From Chelativorans sp. AA-79 (GTDB lineage: Bacteria > Pseudomonadota > Alphaproteobacteria > Rhizobiales > Rhizobiaceae), in the NCBI RefSeq assembly GCF_029457495.1, contig NZ_CP120361.1, positions 620,001 through 684,000 of the forward strand: a DNA stretch of 64,000 nucleotides. Direction: 5' to 3'. Shown one piece after another: positions 8,095-17,539 of this stretch. The notes beneath the pieces are model-generated. The model searched no databases, was not told the DNA's origin, and saw only the letters and a list, made by a program, of their open reading frames with translations. Numbering within the stretch: position 1 is the stretch's first letter; each line of letters opens with the position of its first letter. Position numbers and translations under genes: made by a program.

Positions 8095-9900
8095 ATGGCA
8101 TCCATACCCGCTGCGCAGGAAGGCAAATCGCGGCGCTCGCTCAAGCCGCTGCGGAGGCTTTTGCCTTATCTGCGCCGCTATCGCGGGCTCGCCCTCGGGG
8201 CGGGCTTTTTCCTGCTCGTCGCCGCCTTGGCGATGCTGGCGCTGCCCCAGGCCGTCCGCCGCGTGATAGATCACGGGTTTTCGGATGCGGACGCCGCCTT
8301 CGTCTCCCTCTATTTCTCCGCGCTCCTCCTGGTGGCGGCAATCCTCGCGGTCGCTTCCGCCTGCCGCTATTATTTCGTGATCACTTTGGGCGAGCGCATC
8401 GTGGCGGACCTGAGGCGCGACGTCTTCGCGCATGTCACGCGGCTCTCTCCATCCTTCTTCGACAAAGCTCAATCGGGTGAGATCGTCTCCAGGCTCACGG
8501 CGGACGCGACGCAGATCAAGTCGGGCATCGGTGCAACGGCCTCCCAGGCCGCCCGCAACACCGTGATGGGGCTTGGCGCCGTGGTCATGATGGTGGTGAC
8601 GAGCCCCCGGCTGTCCGCTTTCGCCGTGGCTGCCATTCCCATTATCGTTCTGCCGCTCGTCGCCTTCGGCCGTTCCGTTCGCCAGCGCTCGCGCCGCGCG
8701 CAGGACACGCTTGCCGAGGCGACGGCCTTCGCCAGCGAGCAGATCGGCGCGGTGCGCGTGCTCCAGGCCTTCACCAACGAGGAGAGGGCGGCGGGACGGT
8801 TCGGCGCGGCCGTGGATGCCGCATTCGAGGCTGCCCGGACCTCCATCTTCGCTCGCGCGTTCCTGACCTTCTTCGTCATCCTCGGCGCATCTTTCGCCGT
8901 GGTGGCGGTGCTGTGGGTGGGATCGCAGGACGTGCTCGACAGAACCATGACGGCGGGCACGCTGGTTCAGTTCGTGCTCTATGCCGTGCTGGCGGCGGGC
9001 GCTCTCAGCGGCCTGTCGGAGGTGGGGGGCGAGCTCGCCCAGGCGGCCGGGGCGGCCGAGCGCATGGTGGAACTCCTCGAGGAAAAGCCGGCGATCGCAA
9101 CGCCCACCGACCCGATCGGCCTGCCCGCGCCGGCGCGCGGCGCGGTCCGCTTCCGTGATGTGTGCTTCGCCTATCCCTCCCGTCCGGACCATTCGGCCCT
9201 GCACCAGCTTTCGTTCGAGGTCGTTCCGGGGGAAACCGTGGCCATTGTCGGCCCTTCCGGCGCCGGCAAGAGCACGATCTTCTCCCTGCTGCTGCGCTAC
9301 TACGATCCCGACGAAGGCTCGGTGCTGATCGATGATTTGGACATTTCCCGCGCCGACCCGAGGGCAGTGCGCGAGCGCATCGCCATCGTGCCGCAGGACG
9401 TGACCGTCTTTTCCGCGAGCGCAGCCGAGAACATCGCCTTCGGCCGGCCGGGGGCGACGCGCGAGGAGGTGGAGGCGGCCGCCCGCGCGGCGCTTGCGCA
9501 CGACTTCATCATGGCGCTGGAGAACGGCTACGACACGCAGGTGGGCGAGCGCGGCGTGATGCTTTCGGGCGGGCAGCGCCAGCGTCTCGCGATCGCCCGC
9601 GCCATCCTGCGCGACGCGCCCATCCTTCTGCTCGACGAGGCGACCTCGGCGCTCGATGCCGAAAGCGAGACCCTGGTCCAGAAAGCGCTCGAGCGGCTGA
9701 TGCAGGGCCGCACGACGATCGTCATCGCGCATCGCCTCGCCACCATTCTCAAGGCCGATCGGATCCTCGTGCTCGAGGACGGCCGCGTGATCGAGGAAGG
9801 CGGGCACGCCGATCTCGTCGCGCGCGGCGGCGTCTATGCCAGGCTAGCAAGCCTGCAATTCGAAGCGGGCGCGGATGTGTTCAAGGGCGCGGCGGAGTAA
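8095..9900 (+). CDS. MsbA-type ABC exporter (fused membrane and ATPase domains)
   Basis: 601 residues. The N-terminal half has six predicted helices (first [20 protein letters not shown]) and the coupling region [27 protein letters not shown]. The C-terminal ATPase has Walker [10 protein letters not shown], signature [14 protein letters not shown] and Walker [13 protein letters not shown]. This is the half-transporter architecture of lipid/drug exporters working as dimers at the inner membrane; the substrate cannot be inferred. The ATG at 8095 is chosen for GGAGGAAA 6 bases upstream, although an in-frame GTG exists at 8017. Shares the 195-base upstream region with divergent rpmE. Confidence 0.88.
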   Translation: MASIPAAQEGKSRRSLKPLRRLLPYLRRYRGLALGAGFFLLVAALAMLALPQAVRRVIDHGFSDADAAFVSLYFSALLLVAAILAVASACRYYFVITLGERIVADLRRDVFAHVTRLSPSFFDKAQSGEIVSRLTADATQIKSGIGATASQAARNTVMGLGAVVMMVVTSPRLSAFAVAAIPIIVLPLVAFGRSVRQRSRRAQDTLAEATAFASEQIGAVRVLQAFTNEERAAGRFGAAVDAAFEAARTSIFARAFLTFFVILGASFAVVAVLWVGSQDVLDRTMTAGTLVQFVLYAVLAAGALSGLSEVGGELAQAAGAAERMVELLEEKPAIATPTDPIGLPAPARGAVRFRDVCFAYPSRPDHSALHQLSFEVVPGETVAIVGPSGAGKSTIFSLLLRYYDPDEGSVLIDDLDISRADPRAVRERIAIVPQDVTVFSASAAENIAFGRPGATREEVEAAARAALAHDFIMALENGYDTQVGERGVMLSGGQRQRLAIARAILRDAPILLLDEATSALDAESETLVQKALERLMQGRTTIVIAHRLATILKADRILVLEDGRVIEEGGHADLVARGGVYARLASLQFEAGADVFKGAAE

Positions 9901-9992
9901 AGCGAGTGGCAAACAGGAGACCTGGTGTACGAAACGATCTCCACACCATAACGGGGACGTTCGCGCTGCCGCTATTCGCCATTCCTCATCTC
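9901..9992. repeat. AGCGA(A/G)(T/C)AG-type palindromic intergenic repeat, copy 1
   Basis: Between two gene 3' ends. Begins AGCGAGTGGCAAACAGG and ends with the reverse-oriented GCCGCTATTCGCCATTCCTC, giving imperfect inverted arms built from AGCGAxTAG-like units. Related sequences occur at 18178 and 26104. Probably a small dispersed palindromic (REP/BIME-like) element. Confidence 0.5.
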
Positions 9993-11017
9993 TCCGTCAG
10001 CTTCAGCTCGATGCGGCGATTGCGGGCGCGGGCTTCCGGCGTGTCCGCGGGATCGAGCGGCTGGTTCTCGCCGAAGCCCGCGGCCACGAGCCGCTCCGCC
10101 GGCACGCCGTGCTCGATCAGGAACTTCACCACGGCCACTGCGCGTGCGGCGGACAGTTCCCAGTTGTCGCGGTAACGGCCCGTGCCTGAAAGCGGGACGT
10201 CGTCGGTATGGCCGTCGACGCGCAGCACCCAGTTGATCTCCGGCGGGATCTCCTTCTGCAGTTCCAGGATCGCATCCGCGAGCTTCTCCATTTCCTCCTG
10301 GCCCGACGGGTTGATCTCCGTCGCGCCGGAGGCGAACAGCACCTCGGATTGGAACACGAAGCGGTCGCCCACGATGCGGATATCCTCGCGATCGGACAGG
10401 ATCTCGCGCAAGCGACCGAAGAAATCGGACCGGTAGCGGTTCAGCTCCTGCACGCGCTGGGCGAGCGCCACGTTGAGGCGGCGGCCGAGATCGGCGATCT
10501 TGGCGTTGGATTCCCGGTCGCGCCGTTCGGAAACCTCCAGCGCATCCTCGAGTGCGGCGATCTGCTGCCGGAGCGCGGAGATCTGCTGGTTGAGGAGCTC
10601 CACTTGGGAAAGGGCGCGCTGGCTTATCTGCCGCTCCTCCTCCAATTCGCCCTGAAGCGTGCCGATGCGCTCGCTTGCGGCGGCTTCGCTGCCGGCGCCG
10701 CTCGAAAGAAGCTGCTGCAGGCGCGATTGCTCGGCCTCGGCTTCCGCAAGCGAAGCGCGCAGCGTCGCGACCTGATCCCGCGCGTCTTGCGTGTTGGCCT
10801 GCTCCAGGGCCAAAAGCTGCGTCAGTTCGTTGATCTGCGCGTTCAGGCGGTCCAGCGCCTCATCCCTGCCGCTGATCTCCCGGCTCAGGAAATACTGCAT
10901 GACGACGAAGACGGAGAGCAGGAACATGATGGCGAGTAGCAGCGTCGACAGCGCGTCGACGAAGCCCGGCCAATAGTCGATTCCCCGCTCCCGGCGGCGG
11001 GCGCGCGCAAGCGGCAT
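9986..11017 (-). CDS. MotB/OmpA-like protein of a non-flagellar MotAB-type pair
   Basis: 343 residues. One transmembrane helix at about residues 18-40 (WPGFVDALSTLLLAIMFLL) carries Asp21 in the position of the proton-binding Asp of MotB/ExbD/TolR. A long Gln/Glu-rich coiled coil follows (about 45-200). The C-terminal OmpA-like peptidoglycan-binding domain (about 225-343) has DGHTDDVPL, NWELSAARAVAV and NRRIELKL. No flagellar gene is nearby and the coiled coil is much longer than in MotB, so this is likely a cell-envelope energy-transducing pair. ATGA start/stop overlap with the MotA-like gene implies translational coupling. The start at 11017 is chosen on that overlap. Confidence 0.75.
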   Translation of the reverse strand: MPLARARRRERGIDYWPGFVDALSTLLLAIMFLLSVFVVMQYFLSREISGRDEALDRLNAQINELTQLLALEQANTQDARDQVATLRASLAEAEAEQSRLQQLLSSGAGSEAAASERIGTLQGELEEERQISQRALSQVELLNQQISALRQQIAALEDALEVSERRDRESNAKIADLGRRLNVALAQRVQELNRYRSDFFGRLREILSDREDIRIVGDRFVFQSEVLFASGATEINPSGQEEMEKLADAILELQKEIPPEINWVLRVDGHTDDVPLSGTGRYRDNWELSAARAVAVVKFLIEHGVPAERLVAAGFGENQPLDPADTPEARARNRRIELKLTER

Positions 11018-12033
11018 CAGCTGCTTTCCCGCTTCTTCAGCGACGTCGCGATCTTGTCCAGCGTTTCCCGCAGCGCCTTCTGATCGGCGGCCTGGGCCTC
11101 CACCCAATCCCGCATCATCTGCTGTTCCTGGCGCATGTTCTTCACCAGGCCCGAGATTCCCTCGGCGAGCGAGGCCATGGCAGCCGCCGTGCGGGGGTTG
11201 CTGCCCCCTGTCTCCTGCATCGCCCTGAGCTTCTCGGCCAGTTCACGCAGTTCTTCCGACGTGCCGTTGCGGGCACCCTCGCCGAGGTCGGAGCCGAGAT
11301 CCGTCACCGTCGAGAGCCAGTTCTCCAGTTCCGTGTAGAAGCGGTTCTGCGCCCGCCCCGCCTGCAGGTCGAGGAAGCCGAGGATCAGCGAACCGGACAG
11401 GCCGAAGAGCGATGACGAGAAGGCCGTGCCCATGCCGCCCAAGGGTGCCGAAAGCCCTTCCTTGAGGGAGTTCAGGACGTCATTGGTATTGCCCGACCCC
11501 GGATCCAGCGACTGGATCGTATCGCCGATGGAGCCGATGGTCTGCAAAAGGCCCCAGAAGGTGCCGAGCAGGCCGAGGAAGACGAGAAGCCCGATAAGAT
11601 AGCGCGAGATGTCGCGGCTTTCGTCGAGGCGCGTGGCGATGGAATCGAGGATCGAGCGCATGGAACTCGTCGAGAGCGCCATGGTGGAGGAGCGGCTGAG
11701 CAGGGCCTTCATGGGCGCCAGCAGAACCGGATCGGACGTTTCCGTGCCGGCAAGGAAGGAATTGACCCACCGCACCTCGCGGAAAAGCCGCACGACCTGC
11801 GCCAGGGCGAGCAGGATACCTACGCCGAGCACTCCCAGGATAAGTCCGTTCAGCCCGGGATTGCTCTGGAATGCCGCGGATATCTGGCGATAGAGGATCG
11901 CCGCAACGAAACCGGCGATCACCAGGAAGATCAGCATGGAATAGAGGAAAACCTGAGGGCTCGAGAGACGCCGCGGATCATATCCGTCATCGACGACGAG
12001 CCGCTCCGCCCCGAGCGATTTCAGCAAGGCCAT
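11017..12033 (-). CDS. MotA/TolQ/ExbB-like membrane protein
   Basis: 338 residues. Hydrophobic helices at about 29-48, 62-83, 144-165 and 205-222, with a cytoplasmic region between helices 2 and 3. YLIGLLVFLGLLGTFWGLLQTIGSI matches the helix-3 signature of MotA/TolQ/ExbB. The C-terminus (EELRELAEKLRAMQETGG onwards) is a long amphipathic helix ending in a Lys/Arg-rich tail. First gene of a two-gene operon with the MotB/OmpA-like partner; the pair should form a proton- or sodium-driven channel anchored to peptidoglycan. ATG at 12033 has GGGGAG just upstream; a GTG 18 bases earlier is possible. Confidence 0.75.
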   Translation of the reverse strand: MALLKSLGAERLVVDDGYDPRRLSSPQVFLYSMLIFLVIAGFVAAILYRQISAAFQSNPGLNGLILGVLGVGILLALAQVVRLFREVRWVNSFLAGTETSDPVLLAPMKALLSRSSTMALSTSSMRSILDSIATRLDESRDISRYLIGLLVFLGLLGTFWGLLQTIGSIGDTIQSLDPGSGNTNDVLNSLKEGLSAPLGGMGTAFSSSLFGLSGSLILGFLDLQAGRAQNRFYTELENWLSTVTDLGSDLGEGARNGTSEELRELAEKLRAMQETGGSNPRTAAAMASLAEGISGLVKNMRQEQQMMRDWVEAQAADQKALRETLDKIATSLKKRESS

Positions 12034-12193
12034 TTCTCCCCTCGACTCCACTTCAGCTTGATACGGTGTTTGGCGGAGACTCTAAACGGAATTGTGACCA
12101 AATTGAAATATGTAACGCATGTCCTTCCTAATCCTCCGACGGTGAAGTTAGAGTAGACGAAGATTTCGGTGAGACCGGAAGGTATCCAGGCTC

Positions 12194-13129
12194 ATGGCAA
12201 GAATACTCGTCACCGGCAGCACCGGTTTCATCGGCCGCCATCTCGTGCCCGCGCTTTCCATTCGCCGGCACGAGGTCGTGGAGGCGGGCCGGCGCCCAAG
12301 GCCGGATGCCCCGCGGTTCATAGCCGTGGGGGAAATCGGCCCCGCGACGGACTGGTCGCAGGCCCTGGCCGATGTCGATGCGGTCATCCACCTGGCGGGG
12401 CTCGCGCACCGCGAGGCGGCGGAGGCCGAGTTCTTCACGGTCAACGACGCCGGCACGCGCAGACTGGCGGAGGCGTGCCACAAGGCCGGCGTCAAGGTGT
12501 TGATGATCCTCAGCAGCATCGCGGCCCGCGAGGCGGAGCGTGACCCGCGAAGCTCCAACGCCTATGGGCGTTCCAAACTTGCCTCCGAAACCCATGCGCG
12601 CGGCTTCGCCGAAAGCGGCGGCGCGGGCATCATCCTGCGCCCGCCGCTGGTCTACGGACATGATGCACCGGGCAATTGGCAGAGGCTCCAGCGCCTCGCC
12701 GCCAGCACGACGCCGCTGCCCTTCGGCGCCGTCAGGAACCGTCGCTCGATGTGCTCGGTCGGCAACCTTTCTCACGCCATGGTGACTTCCGTGGAAGCGG
12801 CGCTCGGCGGAACCGGGGGCGGCACCTTCGAGGTCGCCGACCGCGAGGTGGTCTCGCTGGCGCAGATCCTCCGATGGCTGAGAGCCGGCATGGACATGCC
12901 GCACCGGCTGCTCCCCGTGCCGGTGAGCCTGATGCAGGCGGCAGCGCGCGTGGCAGGAAGGGAGAAGCTGAAGACGGCGCTGCTGGATGATCTGACGCTC
13001 GATCCTTCCGCCTTCATCCGCGTGTTCGCCTGGAGCCCGCCCGAGACGGCGGAAGAGGCCGTCAAACGTTCCGGGCAGCTCTACGCGGCGAATGCCGGGG
13101 TCAGGAATCAGGCTTCTGCAGGATCTTGA
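12194..13129 (+). CDS. NAD-dependent epimerase/dehydratase (extended SDR)
   Basis: 311 residues. N-terminal dinucleotide motif GSTGFIGRH (GxxGxxG) and active-site SSIAARE...NAYGRSK, with the YxxxK pair as Y-G-R-S-K. Typical of UDP-sugar epimerases such as UDP-glucose 4-epimerase relatives, but specificity is not readable. CGGAAGG about 10 bases before ATG supports the start. The last 29 bases overlap the 3' end of the convergent suhB-like gene, so the C-terminal residues of both are encoded by the same DNA on opposite strands. Confidence 0.85.
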   Translation: MARILVTGSTGFIGRHLVPALSIRRHEVVEAGRRPRPDAPRFIAVGEIGPATDWSQALADVDAVIHLAGLAHREAAEAEFFTVNDAGTRRLAEACHKAGVKVLMILSSIAAREAERDPRSSNAYGRSKLASETHARGFAESGGAGIILRPPLVYGHDAPGNWQRLQRLAASTTPLPFGAVRNRRSMCSVGNLSHAMVTSVEAALGGTGGGTFEVADREVVSLAQILRWLRAGMDMPHRLLPVPVSLMQAAARVAGREKLKTALLDDLTLDPSAFIRVFAWSPPETAEEAVKRSGQLYAANAGVRNQASAGS

Positions 13130-13895
13130 GAAGGCTGCGGTGGATCGCCTCGTTGCCCGCGACCACGGAACCGGTTCCGAATATGTCCTGCCCGCCCGTT
13201 CTGTCGGTGACGAAACCGCCGGCCTCACGCACCATCAGGATGCCCGCCGCCGTGTCCCAGGGCTGCAGCGCATCCTCCCAGAAACCGTCCATGCGGCCCG
13301 CCGCCACATAGGCGAGGTCCAGCGCGGCGGAGCCCATCCGGCGGATGCCGGAGCTCTCGGCCATCACATTGCGCAGGTCGACGAGCGCGCGCCCATGATG
13401 ACCGCGGCCGAGATGGGGAATGCCCGTTCCGATGACGCAGTCGGGAAGGTCCCTGCGCGCCGCCACCCGCATGCGCCGGTCGTTGAGGAAGGCGCCGCCG
13501 CCGCGTTCGGCCGTGTAGAGCTCGTCCATGGCCGGATTGTAGATCACGGCTGCCACCAGGGTGCCCTGGCGCTCCAGCGCGACCGACACCGCGAAGATCG
13601 GGATGCCATGGAGGAAATTGGTGGTGCCGTCGAGCGGGTCCACCAGCCAGCGATGCTGGGGATCGTCCCCCTCCACCGCGCCGCTCTCCTCCATGAGGAA
13701 GGAATAGCCGGGCCGGACGCGCGAAAGCTCGGTGTAGAGTATCTGCTCTGCGCGCTTGTCTGCCTGGCTCACATAGTCGCCGGGCCCCTTGAGCGAGACC
13801 TGCAGGTTCTGCACCTCGCCGAAGTCGCGCGCGAGCGACCGTCCGGCCTTCATGGCGGCCTGGATCATGACATTGATGATGGCCGAGCGCGGCAT
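13101..13895 (-). CDS. suhB: inositol monophosphatase family protein
   Basis: 264 residues with the lithium-sensitive phosphatase motifs: metal site EESG (about 69-72), DPLDGTTNF (about 86-94), and C-terminal WDTAAG with a downstream ILMVREAGG. Hydrolyses inositol-1-phosphate or related sugar phosphates with Mg2+; SuhB homologues also have a role in rRNA antitermination in gammaproteobacteria. Transcribed after efp, 31 bases downstream of the efp stop, so likely one operon. The 3' end overlaps the epimerase gene. Confidence 0.9.
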   Translation of the reverse strand: MPRSAIINVMIQAAMKAGRSLARDFGEVQNLQVSLKGPGDYVSQADKRAEQILYTELSRVRPGYSFLMEESGAVEGDDPQHRWLVDPLDGTTNFLHGIPIFAVSVALERQGTLVAAVIYNPAMDELYTAERGGGAFLNDRRMRVAARRDLPDCVIGTGIPHLGRGHHGRALVDLRNVMAESSGIRRMGSAALDLAYVAAGRMDGFWEDALQPWDTAAGILMVREAGGFVTDRTGGQDIFGTGSVVAGNEAIHRSLLKILQKPDS

Positions 13896-13926
13896 GGGGA
13901 AATCCTGGGATAGAAGCTCCGCGCCG

Positions 13927-14490
13927 TCAGTCGGCGCGGCGCAGATAAGTGATCTCGTCCGTATCGACGACGATCTTCTCGCCGGCGGAGACGAAGGGCG
14001 GAACCATGACGCGGACGCCGTTTTCGAGCACCGCCGGCTTATAAGAGGAAGTCGCCGTCTGGCCCTTGATCACCGGGTCGGCCTCGGCCACCTCCAGGGT
14101 GACCTGCGGCGGCAGCGAGATGCCGATCGGCTTCTCTTCATAGAGCTCTACGGTCACCGTCATGCCGTCCTGCAGAAAGGCGGCGCGGTCGCCCACGAAC
14201 TCCTTTTGAAGCTCGAGTTGCTCGTAGGTTTCCGAATCCATGAAGACCAGAGCCTCACCCTGTTCGTAGAGGAAGGTGAAGTCCTTCTGCTCCAGCCGCA
14301 CCTTCTCCACGGTCTCGGCGGAGCGGAAGCGCTCGTTGAGCTTGGTGCCGTCGATCAGGTTCTTGAGCTCGACCTGGTTGTAAGCCCCGCCCTTGCCGGG
14401 CTTCACCGCATTCGTCTTCACCGCGACCCAGAGGCCGCCATTGTGCTCGATGACGTTTCCGGGGCGGATTTCGTTACCGTTGATCTTCAT
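13927..14490 (-). CDS. efp: elongation factor P
   Basis: 187 residues starting [21 protein letters not shown]. The domain I loop [10 protein letters not shown] carries Lys33, equivalent to the E. coli Lys34 that receives beta-lysine. EF-P relieves ribosome stalling on polyproline. The PGKGG loop predicts an EpmA/EpmB modification route, but neither gene is visible in the window. The start at 14490 matches the universal EF-P N-terminus; the open frame extends 19 codons upstream without conservation. Upstream of suhB in the same direction. Confidence 0.95.
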   Translation of the reverse strand: MKINGNEIRPGNVIEHNGGLWVAVKTNAVKPGKGGAYNQVELKNLIDGTKLNERFRSAETVEKVRLEQKDFTFLYEQGEALVFMDSETYEQLELQKEFVGDRAAFLQDGMTVTVELYEEKPIGISLPPQVTLEVAEADPVIKGQTATSSYKPAVLENGVRVMVPPFVSAGEKIVVDTDEITYLRRAD

Positions 14491-14602
14491 TCCTGCCGTC
14501 CTGATGTGGAGCCGCGCCATAGAGCCGGGCCGGCGCTTCAAGATCATAAAACGGGCATGGAAGCAAGGGCGGGGAGACCCGTGCCGCCCTGCCGTGTTTT
14601 CC

Positions 14603-15610
14603 TTACCGCAGCCGGTTGGCGCGCTCCGTTGCCTGCTCGATCTGCTCGTCGGTGAGCCCGGCCAGGAAATCCTCCATGTCCATATCGGTCAGGCCGGACC
14701 GGCGAGCGGTGATGTACCAGGAAGCGGCGAGGATCGAGTCGGGTTCCGTCCCGATGCCGGCCATGTACAGTTTCGCGACGCGGTTCTGCGCGGCGACATT
14801 GCCGCTTTCGGCGGCGCGGCTGAGCCAGGCGAAGCCCTCCTCGGGATCCTTCTCGCCGCCGCGGCCCTCTATCAGCCAAGTGCCGAGATCGAGCTGGGCC
14901 GTGTCGAAATTCTTCTGGGCGGCGCGGAGCAACCATCTTCGCGCGGCTGCGTCGTCCTTCGGCTTGCCGCCGAAGCCGTTGGCGTGGACCTGCGCCATTG
15001 CGTATTGCGCATCGGGCAAGCCGGCATTGGCGGCGCGCTCGTACCAGGCGACCGCTTCCTCTGCCTTCGCGCCGCTCTCCACCATCATCTGGGCGAGATT
15101 GAACTGGGCGAGCGGCTTGCCCGCCTCGGCGGCTTTCCGCATCAGCGTATAGGCCCTGTCGAAATCGTGCTCGACGAATTCGCCGTCGAGCAGCATGAGC
15201 GCATATTGCAGCTGCGCATCGGGATCGCCCTGCTCGGCGGCCTTGCCGTACCACTTGGCTGCCTCCTTCCCGTCCCGGTGCACGCCCAGGCCGCGTGCGT
15301 AGATCTCGGCGACCAAGGTTTGCGCCGCCGCGTCCCCCGCCTCCGCCCGCGGAAGGGCCAGCTTCACGGCCGTGAGGTAGTGGCCGCGCTGGTAGGCGCC
15401 GAAGGCCTCGTCCAGCACCTTGCCGAACCGGGCCGGGTCGAGCGCTCGAGGTGCGGGCCGGGCGGGATCCGAAGCGGATTCGGGTGCCGATGGCCGGCCG
15501 GCCTTCTGATCGGCAGGTTGCTGCGCGGCCGGTGTTTGGGCCACCGTTTCCCCGGACAGCGTGCAGACCAGCGCTGCAGAAAGCAGGGTGGTCGTGACGA
15601 GGTGCCTCAT
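14603..15610 (-). CDS. exported SEL1-type TPR repeat protein
   Basis: 335 residues. Signal peptide [16 protein letters not shown]...VAQ, then a Pro/Ala/Glu-rich linker, then at least five SEL1 repeats with the pattern A(E)xGxxxAQxxLAxMYxxG (for example [58 protein letters not shown]). SEL1 repeats mediate protein-protein contacts; the partner is unknown. ATGA overlap with the upstream ThiE-like gene shows coupling. The start is chosen at the signal peptide; a longer open frame upstream runs antisense through the ThiE-like gene. Confidence 0.82.
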   Translation of the reverse strand: MRHLVTTTLLSAALVCTLSGETVAQTPAAQQPADQKAGRPSAPESASDPARPAPRALDPARFGKVLDEAFGAYQRGHYLTAVKLALPRAEAGDAAAQTLVAEIYARGLGVHRDGKEAAKWYGKAAEQGDPDAQLQYALMLLDGEFVEHDFDRAYTLMRKAAEAGKPLAQFNLAQMMVESGAKAEEAVAWYERAANAGLPDAQYAMAQVHANGFGGKPKDDAAARRWLLRAAQKNFDTAQLDLGTWLIEGRGGEKDPEEGFAWLSRAAESGNVAAQNRVAKLYMAGIGTEPDSILAASWYITARRSGLTDMDMEDFLAGLTDEQIEQATERANRLR

Positions 15611-16266
15611 CGCTGTTCCTCCAGTACCGGCGCGTGCTCGTCGAGCAGCGCGTTGGCCTCCGCCACCTTGGCTGCGGAATCCAGCCCCTCCGCGAACACC
15701 GCATTCCCCAATGCAACGAACTCCGCGCCGGTCCGGGCCACATCCACCACCGAGGCGATGTCCGAACCGGCGAGCACGACGCAGGGGATCTGGATCATAT
15801 CCGCCCACCATGCGCCGAGGGAGAGATTGCGCGGGTGGGGCTCGGGTTTGGTGTCATAGCCGAAGCGGCCGAAGAAGATATAGTCGGGCTGGGTCTCGCC
15901 GAGCTCCAGCGCGTCATCGCGGTTCTTCGCGCCACCGCAGCCCACCATCATTCGGCCCTGATGCCTGCGGATGGCATCCGCGAGCTCGGCCTTGGAACCC
16001 TCAACATGGATCCCGTCGGCCTGGATGCGCGCAGCGATGCGCGGCTCGCCTGCCACCACCGCGGCGACTCCACGCGCCTGGGCCAGGCGCGCCAGGCGCT
16101 CTGCGCGCGCCTGGAAGGCGCTTTCGTCGATGCCGTGGTCGGGAATGACGAGCGATGCGATGTCGCCGCCGCGAAGAGCGGCCTCGACCCGCCCTTCGTC
16201 ATCGGCGCCGGGCTGAGGCACGATCAACACGATGCGGCAGCGGTTGGGCGTTGTTTCTTCGGTCAT
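15607..16266 (-). CDS. ThiE/TenI-like protein (thiamine phosphate synthase family)
   Basis: 219 residues of TIM-barrel type. RIVLIVPQPG, ADGIHVEGSKAELADAI, MVGCGGAKNRDDALELGE, PDYIFFGRF and GAEFVALGNAVF align in order with the strands of ThiE. However, the usual HLGQ(E)D substrate loop is replaced by HVEGSK and the conserved STH by GGA, so thiamine phosphate synthase activity is doubtful. It may be a paralogue with another role. Start at 16266 with AGGGAAAC upstream. First gene of a coupled pair with the SEL1 protein. Confidence 0.65.
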   Translation of the reverse strand: MTEETTPNRCRIVLIVPQPGADDEGRVEAALRGGDIASLVIPDHGIDESAFQARAERLARLAQARGVAAVVAGEPRIAARIQADGIHVEGSKAELADAIRRHQGRMMVGCGGAKNRDDALELGETQPDYIFFGRFGYDTKPEPHPRNLSLGAWWADMIQIPCVVLAGSDIASVVDVARTGAEFVALGNAVFAEGLDSAAKVAEANALLDEHAPVLEEQR

Positions 16267-16456
16267 GTTTCCCTGCCGTGCGAAATCCCTGGGCGCCGAA
16301 AACTGACGGCGGTTTTTGGTGTGAATGGGGCATGGAGCCTCCGCAAGGCTGTAAACGAAGGGAAGGCGCAGCCACAAGAAGATTTCGAAATCATGCCCGC
16401 CCCCTCGCCAAGAGCAGGCAAACCGTTTATGCCGCAACGGCAAGCGACGTCCTCCC

Positions 16457-17230
16457 ATGGCACCAATCCTCACCGACCCGATCTTCTATCTCGCCGCGAT
16501 TCCTGCGGTCATCCTCGTCGGTCTTTCAAAAGGCGGGCTTGGTGGCGCGATGGCGCTGATCGGCGTGCCGTTGATGGCGCTGGTCGTCTCACCCGTGCAG
16601 GCGGCCGCCATCCTCCTGCCTATTCTCATTGTGATGGACATGGTTTCGCTTTGGGCCTGGCGCGGCTTCCATGACCGGCGGGTGCTCGCGATCATGTTGC
16701 CCGGCGCGATGCTCGGCATCGGCATCGGCTGGCTCACCGCGGCCGTGGTGACGGCGGACCATGTCCGCCTGATCGTCGGCATCGTCACGCTCCTCTTCTT
16801 CCTGCGCTGGGTGGCGGACAAGCTGAGGAAAAGTGAGCAAGCCGCCGGCCACAGCCCGGCGAAAGGTCTGTTCTGGGGCACCGTCTCGGGATTCACCAGC
16901 TTCGTCGCCCATGCGGGCGGGCCGCCATACCAGGTCTACGCTCTGCCACTGAAACAGGATCCGAAACTCTACACGGGAACGAGCGTCATCTTCTTCGCCA
17001 TCGTGAACGCGGCAAAGCTCGTGCCCTATTTCGCGCTCGGCCAGTTCGACGCGACCAATCTCACCGCTTCGCTCATGCTCGTTCCGGTGGCGCCGCTCGC
17101 CACGCTCGCGGGTGCCTGGGTCGTCCGACGCATGCGCCCGGAGATCTTCTATCCTCTCATGTACGCCATGATCTTCGTCGTCTCTTTGAAGCTCATATAT
17201 GACGGCGTGGCCGGCCTTTGGGGTTTGTGA
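16457..17230 (+). CDS. TauE/SafE family sulfite/organic anion exporter
   Basis: 257 residues, about eight transmembrane helices. The family signature AVILVGLSKGGLGGAMALIGVPLMAL is in the first repeat and FVAHAGGPPYQVYALPL begins the second. Members export sulfite, sulfoacetate or related anions, or import organosulfur compounds; the substrate here is unknown. It is divergent from the ThiE-like gene, stands alone, and is followed by a 410-base regulatory region before rcdA. Confidence 0.85.
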   Translation: MAPILTDPIFYLAAIPAVILVGLSKGGLGGAMALIGVPLMALVVSPVQAAAILLPILIVMDMVSLWAWRGFHDRRVLAIMLPGAMLGIGIGWLTAAVVTADHVRLIVGIVTLLFFLRWVADKLRKSEQAAGHSPAKGLFWGTVSGFTSFVAHAGGPPYQVYALPLKQDPKLYTGTSVIFFAIVNAAKLVPYFALGQFDATNLTASLMLVPVAPLATLAGAWVVRRMRPEIFYPLMYAMIFVVSLKLIYDGVAGLWGL

Positions 17231-17374
17231 GGGCGCTGGCCGGCTTCAGGCGCGCAGGCACTTTCGACGCCATCCACAGAAAAGTTTCAAAAGTCTCGGC
17301 GACAGGAATTGCCGCCCCGCTTGGATCCGCAAGCGCGGTTTTAGGAAAATTTTTCATGAAGGCGGCAGAGTTCA

Positions 17375-17389
17375 TTAACTCTTCATTAA
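17375..17389. promoter_or_regulatory. CtrA-type box 1 upstream of rcdA / candidate sRNA
   Basis: Exact TTAA-N7-TTAA (TTAACTCTTCATTAA), the full CtrA recognition motif of alphaproteobacteria, just upstream of the candidate sRNA. Confidence 0.65.
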
Positions 17390-17404
17390 GCTTTACGCGC
17401 TTTT

Positions 17405-17511
17405 ACTGTGCGTATCCAGTGATCTGGATTCTGACTGAGTGGCTGGAGCCATTCTGTTTGACGCCTCCCTGTTAACTCCTGAGAGCCGCTGTCCCGCGGC
17501 TCTTTTTTTGC
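17405..17511 (+). ncRNA. candidate small RNA upstream of rcdA
   Basis: An intergenic segment ending in an unmistakable intrinsic terminator with no open reading frame before it. Internal hairpins can be drawn: ATCCAG-TGAT-CTGGAT (17414-17429) and TGGCT-GG-AGCCA (about 17441-17452). A single-stranded stretch between them and the terminator contains CCTCCC and CTCCT, which are complementary to Shine-Dalgarno sequences. The 5' end is a guess (a weak -10-like TATCCA lies near 17413). CtrA-type boxes flank it on both sides. Not matched to a known sRNA family by eye. Confidence 0.5.
17482..17509 (+). terminator. intrinsic terminator of candidate sRNA
   Basis: AGAGCCGC stem, 5-6 base loop, GCGGCTCT, followed by T7. 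A strong Rho-independent terminator that precedes rcdA rather than following a gene. Confidence 0.88.
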
Positions 17512-17524
17512 TCCGCATTCCCTG

Positions 17525-17539
17525 TTAACCTTTCATTAA
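17525..17539. promoter_or_regulatory. CtrA-type box 2 upstream of rcdA
   Basis: Exact TTAA-N7-TTAA (TTAACCTTTCATTAA), 105 bases before the rcdA start and just after the terminator, so it is placed to control rcdA itself. Confidence 0.7.

Noticed and set aside
7900..9807. Very long minus-strand open frame continuous with rpmE and antisense to the ABC exporter
   Set aside because: Composition is typical of GC-rich antisense shadow (Arg/Gly/His/Asp-rich, no domain); only the last 73 codons are L31.
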